Shown here: in pieces, positions 26,306 to 34,500 of the stretch
How the letters are laid out: every line of letters begins with the position of its first letter
How positions within the stretch are numbered: the stretch's first letter is position 1
Source: Bacteroidaceae bacterium
GTDB lineage: Bacteria; Bacteroidota; Bacteroidia; Bacteroidales; Bacteroidaceae
NCBI GenBank assembly: GCA_017560125.1
Contig: JAFYOS010000005.1
Coordinates: 1-64,000, forward strand
DNA: 64,000 nucleotides
Direction: 5' to 3'
The notes under the pieces: generated by a model
The model's input: only the letters and a program-made list of their open reading frames with translations
Database searches by the model: none
Told to the model about the DNA's origin: nothing
Made by a program: the position numbers and the translations under genes

Positions 26306-28149
26306 ACAACTATTCACTGGAAGTACGTAAATATATCCTGTCGGCAGCAGTAATTCTTATATTGCTGGTCTATGTTGTGCGTCTTTTCTCGTTGCAGGTG
26401 CTGAGCGACGAGTATAAGAATGCCGCCGACAGCAATGCCTTCTACAAAAAGACTATATACCCTTCGCGTGGTCTTATATACGACCGCCACGGCCAGTTGA
26501 TGGTGTATAACCAGCCGGCCTACGACATCATGTTCGTACCACGCGAGATTAAGGGGCAGCTTGATACGCTTGAGCTCTGCTCGGCGTTGAATATCACTCG
26601 TGCCGACTTCGACAAGCGCATGAGTGACGTCAGAAATCCGCGTTACAATCCCGGCTACTCGCCCTATACACAGCAGATGTTCATGAGCCAGTTGTCGGCC
26701 GAGGAATTTGCTATGTTCCAGGAAAAAATGTTCCGCTTTCCCGGTTTTTATGTTCAGAAGCGCTCCATTCGACAATATTCGTGCGATGCAGCCGGAGTGA
26801 TTCTCGGCGACATTGGCGAGGTTTCTCCCAAGAAACTGAAGGAGGACAGCTACTATGTGCGTGGCGACTATATAGGCACGCAGGGCCTCGAGGCTTCGTA
26901 CGAAAAGGTGCTGCGTGGCAAGAAGGGCGTCGAGATGCTTTTGCGCGATGCTCATGGACGCATTCAGGGAAAATATCGCAACGGCGAGCTCGATACAATG
27001 CCTGTGCGTGGTCAGGATATCACGCTGAGCATCGATCTTGAGCTGCAGAGGCTTGGCGAGCGCTTGTTGCATAACAAGATAGGCAGCATTGTGGCCATTG
27101 AGCCCGAAACGGGCGAGGTGCTCTGCATGGTATCTTCACCCTCGTACGATCCCCACATCCTTGTGGGCCGTCAGCGTGGTGCCAACCACAAGAAACTGGC
27201 CAACGACAAACGTAAACCCTTGCTCAATCGTGCCATCATGGGTACATATCCGCCGGGTTCTACCTTCAAGACATCGCAGGCGCTCACATTCCTCGAAGAG
27301 GGAATTATTACCGAGAACACCCCGTTCCCCTGTCACGGTGGCTTTGTGCATGCGGGCTTGCGCGTAGGTTGTCACCCCCATCCGGCTCCGCTGCCGCTCA
27401 TTCCGGCCATTGCAACATCGTGTAACGGCTATTTCTGCTGGGGCTTGTTGCGCATGCTCTCGTCGAACAAGTATGGCAAGGTGCAGAAGGCTATGAATGT
27501 GTGGCGCGACTATATGGTGTCCATGGGATTCGGATATAAACTGGGCGTCGATTTGCCGGGCGAGGTGCGCGGTATGATACCCAATGCGCAGTTCTACGAC
27601 AAGGCTTACAGGGCTTCGTGGAACGGCCTTACCGTCATCAGTATAGCCATTGGTCAGGGCGAGGTGACGCTCACCCCGTTGCAGATTGCCAACCTGTGTG
27701 CAACCATTGCCAATAGGGGTGAATATATTACTCCTCACGTGGTGAAAAACGTAGAGAACGATACTTTGCCGTCGCAATACCTTGTGCCCAAAAAGACCTT
27801 GGTGTCGCGTGGTGCCTACGAGCATGTAGTGGCGGGTATGCGACAGGCGGTGCTGGCCGGAACGTGTCGTGGTGCCAATCTGCCGAACATAGAGGTGTGT
27901 GGAAAGACCGGTACGGCACAGAACAAGGGCAAGGACCACTCGGCGTTCATAGGTTTTGCGCCCATGAAAGAGCCCAAGATTGCCTTGGCCGTGTATGTAG
28001 AGAATGGCGGCTTCGGTGCTACATATGCTGTGCCCATAGGTGCGCTGCTCATGGAGCAGTACCTGAACGGCGAGCTCTCCGAGACAAGTAAAATAAAGGC
28101 TAACGAGATGCAAAACAGAATAATTTACTATGGAGAAACAGAGAGGTAA
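26302..28149 (+). CDS. mrdA: Penicillin-binding protein 2 (elongation transpeptidase)
   Basis: A 615-residue class B PBP that cross-links peptidoglycan during side-wall growth. It has an N-terminal transmembrane helix (about 13-32), a PBP dimer domain (YPSRGLIYDRHGQLMVYN and onward), and the transpeptidase domain with nucleophile S320 in PPGSTFKT, the SCN motif in TSCNGYF, and KTGT in CGKTGTAQNKG. It overlaps mreD by 4 bases and rodA by 20 bases, so the set is translationally coupled. Glycosyltransfer would be supplied by RodA. Confidence 0.95.
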   Translation: MNNYSLEVRKYILSAAVILILLVYVVRLFSLQVLSDEYKNAADSNAFYKKTIYPSRGLIYDRHGQLMVYNQPAYDIMFVPREIKGQLDTLELCSALNITRADFDKRMSDVRNPRYNPGYSPYTQQMFMSQLSAEEFAMFQEKMFRFPGFYVQKRSIRQYSCDAAGVILGDIGEVSPKKLKEDSYYVRGDYIGTQGLEASYEKVLRGKKGVEMLLRDAHGRIQGKYRNGELDTMPVRGQDITLSIDLELQRLGERLLHNKIGSIVAIEPETGEVLCMVSSPSYDPHILVGRQRGANHKKLANDKRKPLLNRAIMGTYPPGSTFKTSQALTFLEEGIITENTPFPCHGGFVHAGLRVGCHPHPAPLPLIPAIATSCNGYFCWGLLRMLSSNKYGKVQKAMNVWRDYMVSMGFGYKLGVDLPGEVRGMIPNAQFYDKAYRASWNGLTVISIAIGQGEVTLTPLQIANLCATIANRGEYITPHVVKNVENDTLPSQYLVPKKTLVSRGAYEHVVAGMRQAVLAGTCRGANLPNIEVCGKTGTAQNKGKDHSAFIGFAPMKEPKIALAVYVENGGFGATYAVPIGALLMEQYLNGELSETSKIKANEMQNRIIYYGETER

Positions 28150-29590
28150 TATATTGTATTCGCTCGATTGGTTTACCATTGCGCTCTATCTGTTGCTTGC
28201 CGTCATGGGATGGTTTGCCATATGCGGTGCCGGCAACAGCTACATGAAGACCGATATTCTCGATTTCTTTGCTCTCTCGGAGCGCACAGGTAAGCAGGCC
28301 ATGTGGATGGGCGTGTCGATGATTGTGGGCATGATGCTCATGTTCATCGATAAGCGCAGCTACGAATTTTCCTCCAGGTTCATATACGTGGGACTCATTC
28401 TGTTGGGTATTCTCACTATTTTCATATCGAAGGATATTAAGGGTTCAAGGTCGTGGATTACAATAGGTTCGTTCGGTATTCAGCCGGCCGAATTCATGAA
28501 ATTCGGTACAGCGCTTGCCTTGGCCTCGTTCATGAACAGATATGGTTTTGCACTGAATAAGAAGGGCGATTTTTTGAAATGCCTTGCTATAATATTCCTG
28601 CCGCTACTGGTCATCATTTGCCAGAATGAAACGGGTAGTGCGCTTGTCTATCTATCGTTTTTCATAGTCCTCTATCGCGAGGGAATGACTGGTATTGTGC
28701 TGCTTGCGGCCATCAGTGCGGTTGTATATTTCGTGGTGGGAATAGGATACGAGAGCGTCATGTTCGAGGGATTGCCGGTGTCTGTGGGACACTACGCGGT
28801 TACCGTCCTCATTCAGGCGTTTGCCATCGGAATGGTTTTCTTCTGGTGTCGCTCGGCCAAGGGGGCTCTGGTGCTTCTTGTGACCAACCTTGTGGTGTCG
28901 CTTGCCACCTATTGGACGGCTGTCTATCTCTTTTCGTTCGATATATTGTATGTGCAGTATGCGCTGTTGCTGTTCGACGTGGTCTATATGTTCATCAGGG
29001 CGCGTGTCGATAGGCAGAACAAATTCCTGTGGACTATATTGTTCGTGGTGCTCTCCACGCTCTTTTTCCATTCGTGCGACTATGTGTTCAATAATGTGAT
29101 GAAACCCCACCAGAAGGTTCGTATCGAGGTGTTGCTCGGTCTTAAAGAGGATCTTGCCGGTGCCGGCTACAATGTGCACCAGTCGAAAATAGCCATCGGT
29201 TCGGGTGGCGTATGGGGCAAGGGCTTCTTGAAGGGTACGCAGACGAAATTGAAATATGTGCCCGAGCAGGATACCGATTTTATCTTCTGCACCATAGGTG
29301 AGGAGCAGGGATTCCTGGGCTCCACCTTTGTGCTTGTGGTCTTTGTGCTGTTTGTGCTGCGTCTGCTGGTGCTTGCCGAACGGCAGGGCGATACCTTTGG
29401 GCGGGTTTATGGATATTCGCTGGTGGCCATCTTCTTTTTCCACTTCTTCATAAACATAGGCATGGTGCTCGGAATTACTCCGGTAATCGGCATTCCGTTG
29501 CCCTTCTTCAGCTATGGTGGTTCGTCGTTCCTTGGCTTCTCAATACTGTTGTTCAGTTTCCTGAGGATTGATGCCGACCGTAAACTTTAA
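28130..29590 (+). CDS. rodA: Rod-shape SEDS glycosyltransferase RodA
   Basis: A 486-residue polytopic SEDS protein that polymerises lipid II with PBP2. About ten or more helices are visible. Family landmarks are KGSRSWITIGSFGIQPAEFMK (described from 438 bp into the gene: GSRSWI and QPAEFMK), the late VPEQDTDFIFCTIGEEQG, and the C-terminal PLPFFSYGGSSFLGFS. It is longer than E. coli RodA because of an expanded central region, as is usual in Bacteroidota. Its 3' end overlaps the convergent gldH gene by 38 bases. Confidence 0.95.
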   Translation: MEKQRGNILYSLDWFTIALYLLLAVMGWFAICGAGNSYMKTDILDFFALSERTGKQAMWMGVSMIVGMMLMFIDKRSYEFSSRFIYVGLILLGILTIFISKDIKGSRSWITIGSFGIQPAEFMKFGTALALASFMNRYGFALNKKGDFLKCLAIIFLPLLVIICQNETGSALVYLSFFIVLYREGMTGIVLLAAISAVVYFVVGIGYESVMFEGLPVSVGHYAVTVLIQAFAIGMVFFWCRSAKGALVLLVTNLVVSLATYWTAVYLFSFDILYVQYALLLFDVVYMFIRARVDRQNKFLWTILFVVLSTLFFHSCDYVFNNVMKPHQKVRIEVLLGLKEDLAGAGYNVHQSKIAIGSGGVWGKGFLKGTQTKLKYVPEQDTDFIFCTIGEEQGFLGSTFVLVVFVLFVLRLLVLAERQGDTFGRVYGYSLVAIFFFHFFINIGMVLGITPVIGIPLPFFSYGGSSFLGFSILLFSFLRIDADRKL

Positions 29591-30059
29591 TTCCAACGTC
29601 GGTTACTCCTGTAACCTCTCTGTCCATCAGATGAAAGAGTTTTAGGCGCGTGGTGTCGCCCGGTGCAATGTGTATGGTGCCGGCGGGGTGTGATGTCTGG
29701 TATAAAACCCCTGTCGATGTACCTTTCTGGCGGCCGGCTTCGTTGAATATTTCGCAGCGTATGGTGTCGGTGCTTGTGGCTGTTGTGTCGTTGACCATGT
29801 GCACCATTCCTATCCACAGTTCGCGCCATGGATAGAAGGCGGTTGTTCGCAATTCTATATCTACGTTGTAATGCCCCTGTTGCTGTATGGGGAAATCGCA
29901 GATATACTCCAATGTATCATTGGCACTCCATTCGCCATTTATCTGGTGAAAGGAGTGCAATTTTACATTTTCGCATGCCGTCATGAGCAACACGATGGCT
30001 ATGAGCCACAGGCTATTGTTGTTGCGGCTTGTTGCCTTTTCTTTCTCTCTTGTTGTCAT
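29553..30059 (-). CDS. gldH: Gliding motility lipoprotein GldH
   Basis: A 168-residue lipoprotein of the GldH family, needed for gliding and type IX-linked surface functions in flavobacteria. The lipobox LMTAC puts the lipidated cysteine at 29, after a 12-residue polar lead and a hydrophobic core. Family lines include HQINGEWSANDTLEYICDFP and YPWRELWIGMVHMVND. The only ATG with a full signal is at 30059, inside the end of the upstream ricT gene (47-base overlap). The stop overlaps the convergent rodA end. It is last in metF-holB-ricT-gldH, an order that ties it to the gldKLMN cluster 4 kb away. Confidence 0.87.
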   Translation of the reverse strand: MTTREKEKATSRNNNSLWLIAIVLLMTACENVKLHSFHQINGEWSANDTLEYICDFPIQQQGHYNVDIELRTTAFYPWRELWIGMVHMVNDTTATSTDTIRCEIFNEAGRQKGTSTGVLYQTSHPAGTIHIAPGDTTRLKLFHLMDREVTGVTDVGIKVYGRHQSSGN

Positions 30060-31203
30060 TGTTGCGGTGTTCGCGTGGGCCGTTGTTGCGACGGCGTTTC
30101 TTGTTGCGTTGCGCGTTATCGAATCGGTCGATGTTGTTCTGCTCCAACAGGTCGGTCGAGTGCTTTTCGTTGCGCAGGATGTCGTCCTCGAGCAGGCTTT
30201 GGGGCTTTTCGCCGCGTTTGTTCATCTCTATGAGCTGCTTGGCGCGTCGTGCGGTTATCGTCTTCAGGTTGGCCGGGATGTGCTTGTCGCTCGAATAGGT
30301 CAGTTCGCCCTTCATTATGTCGGCCTTGAAGAAGTAGTATGTGCCTTCGACGGTTTCTATCTCTATGTCGCGCGGCGGTAGTCGTTTAGAGGCCTCTACA
30401 TAGGCATCCACCTCGTAGTTCAAGCAGCATTTCAGCTTTGCACACTGGCCGGCAAGCTTCTGTGGGTTCAGCGATATGTCCTGGAAACGGGCTGCCAATG
30501 TCGATACCGATACGAAATTGGTGGTGAAGGTGGCACAGCAGAGCTCGCGACCGCAGGGGCCTATACCGCCTATGCGACCAGCCTCCTGGCGTGCACCAAT
30601 CTGCTTCATCTCTATTTTCACTCTGAATACATCGGCGAGCACCTTAATCAATTGTCTGAAATCGACGCGGTTGTCGGCTATGTAGTAGAAAATGGCCTTG
30701 TTGCCGTCGCCCTGATATTCGACGTCGCCAATTTTCATATCGAGGTTCAAATCCTTGGCTATCTGTCGCGAACGTATCATGGTGTCGTGCTCCTTGGCCT
30801 TGGCCTCTTCGTATTTCTCCATATCCACGGGCTTTGCCTTGCGATATATGCGCTTGAGCTCCGATTCGGGTGTAAGGCGCCATTTTTTCAATTGCAAAAG
30901 CACCAGGCGGCCGGTGAGCGTCACGCGGCCTATGTCGTGTCCGGGGTTGGCCTCCACTGCCACTATGTCGCCCTTTACAAGGGGGAGCTTGTTCGAGTTA
31001 CGATAGTAGCCTTTGCGGGTGTTCTTGAATTGCACCTCTACAATATCGGTGTCCTCTTCGTTTCCGGGCACGTCGGCAAGCCAGTCGAATGTGTTGAGGG
31101 GGGCGTCCATGTGGCCGCATCCTTTGGGGCATATACCCGAACAGCCGTTCTGCTCCTTATATTTTAGTTTTTCTTCCATGTTGGTTATCTGTTCTTTATC
31201 CAT
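30013..31203 (-). CDS. ricT: PSP1-domain protein, RicT/YaaT homologue
   Basis: A 396-residue cytoplasmic protein. The PSP1 core (about 55-300) contains IGARQEAGRIGGIGPCGRELCCATF and the cysteine stretch AGQCAKLKCCLNYE, typical of RicT, which in Bacillus works with RicA/RicF on RNase Y-dependent mRNA processing. An extra N-terminal CSGICPKGCGH Cys cluster could help bind an iron-sulfur cluster. The last 50 residues are a basic, Asn-rich tail (NKKRRRNNGPREHRNN onward) likely to contact RNA. It overlaps holB by 19 bases and gldH by 47. The role in Bacteroidota is untested as far as I know. Confidence 0.85.
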   Translation of the reverse strand: MDKEQITNMEEKLKYKEQNGCSGICPKGCGHMDAPLNTFDWLADVPGNEEDTDIVEVQFKNTRKGYYRNSNKLPLVKGDIVAVEANPGHDIGRVTLTGRLVLLQLKKWRLTPESELKRIYRKAKPVDMEKYEEAKAKEHDTMIRSRQIAKDLNLDMKIGDVEYQGDGNKAIFYYIADNRVDFRQLIKVLADVFRVKIEMKQIGARQEAGRIGGIGPCGRELCCATFTTNFVSVSTLAARFQDISLNPQKLAGQCAKLKCCLNYEVDAYVEASKRLPPRDIEIETVEGTYYFFKADIMKGELTYSSDKHIPANLKTITARRAKQLIEMNKRGEKPQSLLEDDILRNEKHSTDLLEQNNIDRFDNAQRNKKRRRNNGPREHRNNDNKRERKGNKPQQQ

Positions 31204-32321
31204 ACAATCATCCTCAACGCCATGTCGAAGAAAATCATTTTGGCATTTACATTATGTTCTACATATTTTTGTGCTTCGGATAATTCTTCCATTATTCCGA
31301 ATATGTTGTTCTCGTTTACGAAGGGCGAGAATTTTATCGAAAAATTGCGCTCCTCGGGGGTGAGGTAGAGCATTTCGTTGCGGCGGAAATTCATGATGAA
31401 GTTCTCGCGTATCATGCGCTGGCAGTACTCGAGCAGCTCCTTCTGTCGTTCTCGGCCCATTGCGGCTACCTGCTCGCTCCACTGTTTCATGGCCTGTATG
31501 TCGCGCTTGTACGCCATGCGCATCATGGTCATGAATAACTCCAGGTAGAGCTTCTTGTCGTTGTTGACCTTGAGCATCGCTTCGGCTTTTTCCCAGCTGC
31601 CGCCGCTCTGCTGTGCTATCAGTCGCGCGGGTTCGCTCTCGAGCAGGTATCTCTTTTGTAGCGCTGCGGCTATATCCTCGTTGGCTATGCGCGGTATTTC
31701 TATGCGCTGCGAACGGCTGAGGATGGTGGGAAGTATGTGCTCGGTGTTTTCGGCCACAAGCATGAAGAGGGTTTCGGCGGGTGGCTCCTCGAGTATCTTC
31801 AACAGCTTGTTCGAGCATGTTTCGTTCATCTTCTCGGGTTGCCATATAATCATTATCTTCCAACCGCCTTCGCGCGATTTCATCGACAGCTTGTGTAATA
31901 TCTCGCTGCTCTCCTTTTCGTATATCTGTGGCTGCTGGTTTTCCACGTCGAGCATGGTGAGCCAGTCGGCATATCCGAAATAGGGGTCTTTAAGGAATAT
32001 TTCGCGCCACTCGGCTATGTAGTCATCGCTTATGGGGGCGCTGTCGCTCGACGAGCCTTTCTTTTTCTTTACGGGAAAGACGAAGTGAAGGTCGGAGTGT
32101 ATCAGCTTGTCCATCTTTATGCACGAGGGACATTGACCGCACGCCTCGCCATTGTGCCTGTTGCTGCACAGGATGTAACGGGCGAGCGCAACGGCTATCG
32201 GTAGTTTTCCGTTGCCGTTGGGGCCTGTCAGGAGCAATGCGTGCGCAAGACGGTTTTCATCTACGCAACTGCATAGCTGTTTCCTTAGTACCTCTTGTCC
32301 GATTATATCCCTGAAGTACAT
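31185..32321 (-). CDS. holB: DNA polymerase III delta' subunit
   Basis: A 378-residue AAA+ clamp-loader subunit. The P-loop region is LTGPNGNGKLPIAVALA (about 33-49), with the expected weak Walker A of delta'. The zinc-binding module is CSNRHNGEACGQCPSC (C-x8-C-x2-C-x2-C). The sensor-like EEPPAETLFMLV and SRSQRIEIPR follow. It sits 3 bases after metF and overlaps ricT, so the four minus-strand genes form one operon. Confidence 0.9.
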   Translation of the reverse strand: MYFRDIIGQEVLRKQLCSCVDENRLAHALLLTGPNGNGKLPIAVALARYILCSNRHNGEACGQCPSCIKMDKLIHSDLHFVFPVKKKKGSSSDSAPISDDYIAEWREIFLKDPYFGYADWLTMLDVENQQPQIYEKESSEILHKLSMKSREGGWKIMIIWQPEKMNETCSNKLLKILEEPPAETLFMLVAENTEHILPTILSRSQRIEIPRIANEDIAAALQKRYLLESEPARLIAQQSGGSWEKAEAMLKVNNDKKLYLELFMTMMRMAYKRDIQAMKQWSEQVAAMGRERQKELLEYCQRMIRENFIMNFRRNEMLYLTPEERNFSIKFSPFVNENNIFGIMEELSEAQKYVEHNVNAKMIFFDMALRMIVWIKNR

Positions 32322-32324
32322 GGC

Positions 32325-33278
32325 TTAGTAGATGGCTTTTAATGTGTTATATACACTGTCCATCGCATTTATTGTGTAGAAATGGAGGCTGGGCACGCCA
32401 CGTTTCATCAGTTCGCGGCACTGGTTCACGCACCATTCGTAGCCTACAACGGCGGCATCGGCGTCGCTCTTGCACTTCAGCAGCTCGTTGGTGAGCTCGC
32501 CGGGCAGGTCGGTGTTGAAGGTCTTGGGCAGTATGTTTATCTGCGACATGCGGTGTATGGGCTTTATTCCCGGGATGATGGGGATGGTGATGCCCATTTC
32601 GCGTGCTTTCTGTACGAAGGTGAAGTATTTTTCGTTGTCGAAGAACATCTGTGTGACGGCATATTCGGCACCGTTGTCGGCCTTTTTCTTCAACCAATAG
32701 AGATCGGTCTCGAGGTTGGGCGCTTCTATGTGCTTTTCGGGATAGCATGCCACACCGTACGAGAATCTTTCGCCTCGTTCGCGTATGGGGGTACCGTCGA
32801 TGAACAGTCCGTCGTTATATTTATTTACCTGCTCCTGCAACTGCACAGTGTGGTCGTAGCCGCCAAGGGTGGGGGTGAACGCCTTTTCGTCCTTGGCCTT
32901 GTCGCCACGCAGCAACAGCAGGTCGGTTATGCCCGATAACTGCAGATCGATAAGTACATACTCGGTCTCTTCGGGTGTGAAGCCGTTGCACAGGATGTGG
33001 GGAACGACGGGGATGTCGTATCTGTGTTTCAGGGCTGTAGCCACAGCTACCGTTCCGGGGCGTCGGCGCACTGCCTGTCTTTTGAACATGCCGTTGCCAA
33101 GGTCGGTATATACGTACTCGCTGTGGTGGGTGGTGATGTTTATATATTTAGGCCCGAATTCGTTTATTTTGTCGATAGATTCGAACAGTTTGGTGAGTCC
33201 TGTGCCCTTGATAGGGGGCAGCACCTCTATCGAGAAAACCGTTTTTTCGGGTGAATTTATGCAATCGGTAATTTTCAT
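32325..33278 (-). CDS. metF: Methylenetetrahydrofolate reductase
   Basis: A 317-residue flavoprotein reducing 5,10-methylene-THF to 5-methyl-THF for methionine synthesis. The TIM-barrel landmarks are FSIEVLPPIKGTG (substrate/FAD strand 1), the ITTHHSEYVYTD segment, LLLRGDKAKDEKAF, SYGVACYPEKH, and VTQMFFDNEKYF. Length matches bacterial MetF. It has a near-ideal promoter (33306-33337) and heads the operon with holB, ricT and gldH. No SAM or cobalamin riboswitch is evident in the 30-base leader. Confidence 0.95.
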   Translation of the reverse strand: MKITDCINSPEKTVFSIEVLPPIKGTGLTKLFESIDKINEFGPKYINITTHHSEYVYTDLGNGMFKRQAVRRRPGTVAVATALKHRYDIPVVPHILCNGFTPEETEYVLIDLQLSGITDLLLLRGDKAKDEKAFTPTLGGYDHTVQLQEQVNKYNDGLFIDGTPIRERGERFSYGVACYPEKHIEAPNLETDLYWLKKKADNGAEYAVTQMFFDNEKYFTFVQKAREMGITIPIIPGIKPIHRMSQINILPKTFNTDLPGELTNELLKCKSDADAAVVGYEWCVNQCRELMKRGVPSLHFYTINAMDSVYNTLKAIY

Positions 33279-33305
33279 CAGTTCGTTTCATTGTATATTA
33301 TTATT

Positions 33306-33337
33306 GCAAAAATAGTGCATGTAGATAGTAGAACAAA
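33306..33337 (-). promoter_or_regulatory. Promoter of the metF-holB-ricT-gldH operon
   Basis: On the minus strand a TTTG (33334-33337) is followed 19 bases later by TATTTTTGC (33306-33314). Both elements and the spacing match the Bacteroidota primary-sigma consensus. It lies about 28 bases before the metF ATG. Confidence 0.75.
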
Positions 33338-33496
33338 ATAAAATCATCTATTTTTTCTGCCGAAGCAGCCACGCCCGGCCAAAAAGCGCGGCATATGTGG
33401 CACCCGAATGGGGCGGAACGGGGTGTGTATGAAAAAAATCGCACTGTTTGAATCACTTTCTAAAAAAGCTCGCAGCTTTTCTAAATAAAAAAGTAT

Positions 33497-33505
33497 TATC
33501 TTCGC
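33497..33505 (+). promoter_or_regulatory. Promoter -7 element for porP-gldKLMN
   Basis: TATCTTCGC lies 54 bases before the chosen porP start at 33559. Transcription from it would exclude the longer in-frame start at 33448. Confidence 0.55.
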
Positions 33506-33558
33506 ATTTCAAAGCGATAATATATACTAATAAAGGGATATCTGCGTTAAATATATCA

Positions 33559-34500
33559 ATGAAAAAGGGTTTGCTTCTCATATCTTTGTTGCTGTGTGCG
33601 CTCTGTGGGGCGTATGCACAATATGATGTGCATTTCACCCACTATTGGAATATGCAGAATTTCTACAATCCGGCAGGGGCGGGAGCGACAAAGAAAATGC
33701 ACATTTTTGCGTCGTACAGCAACCAGATGTCCGGGTTCGAAAACAATCCCAAGAGCATGGTTTTCAGCCTCGATGCTCCGCTCACAATGCTCAAGGGCGA
33801 CCACTCGGTGGGCTTGGGCATTTTGAACGACCAGGCGGGTATGTTCACCAATCAGCATCTGTTCCTGAACTACGCCTATGCCATGCGTCTGCTTGGCGGA
33901 AGGCTTGCGATGGGCGCGCAGGTTGGTCTGCTGAACGAAAAATTCGATCCCTCGGGAATAATCCTCGGCGGCGAAAGCAACGACCCGGCTTTCCCCACCA
34001 GCACGGTCAATGGCAACAAAATGAATTTCGGCGCCGGAGCCCTGTTCCAGCACGAATATTTCCAGGCCGGATTTGCGGCGTTGCACATAAATGCACCCCT
34101 CATATATTTGGGCGAAAAAAACCAGATGCAGATAGATCCGTTTTATAATTTTTTTGCAGAAGGCAATATACCGTTAAAAAATCCGTTATTATCCATACAA
34201 CCCTCTGTGCAATTGATGACAGATTTGGTGGCCTATCGAGCCGATTTCACAGCGAAAGGCAGCTACACCTTCAATAACAGGAAATTTTTCGGTGGAGTCA
34301 CTTACAGCCCATCTACTTCTGTTGCAATGTTTTTGGGGTTGGAATTGATGAATGTGACATTGAGCTACGGATACGAACTATTTACCTCGGGTGTTGGGGC
34401 GTCGCATGGAAACCACGATATTTACCTTGGGTACGATTTCGATTTCGATATATTTAAAAAAGGAAAAAACAAACATAACAGTATAAGAGTATTACAATGA
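33559..34500 (+). CDS. porP: Type IX secretion system outer-membrane protein PorP/SprF family
   Basis: A 313-residue outer-membrane beta-barrel protein. The signal peptide is MKKGLLLISLLLCALCGAYAQ. The family signature then follows: YDVHFTHYWNMQNFYNPAGAG and ASYSNQMSGFENNPKS (each a part of the N-terminal half). The body is alternating aromatic strands ending DIYLGYDFDFDI. ATG 33559 is chosen because it gives the signal peptide and lies after the promoter. It overlaps gldK by 4 bases, so it belongs to porP-gldKLMN. PorP proteins hold substrates or anchor the GldK ring at the outer membrane in related species. Confidence 0.9.
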   Translation: MKKGLLLISLLLCALCGAYAQYDVHFTHYWNMQNFYNPAGAGATKKMHIFASYSNQMSGFENNPKSMVFSLDAPLTMLKGDHSVGLGILNDQAGMFTNQHLFLNYAYAMRLLGGRLAMGAQVGLLNEKFDPSGIILGGESNDPAFPTSTVNGNKMNFGAGALFQHEYFQAGFAALHINAPLIYLGEKNQMQIDPFYNFFAEGNIPLKNPLLSIQPSVQLMTDLVAYRADFTAKGSYTFNNRKFFGGVTYSPSTSVAMFLGLELMNVTLSYGYELFTSGVGASHGNHDIYLGYDFDFDIFKKGKNKHNSIRVLQ

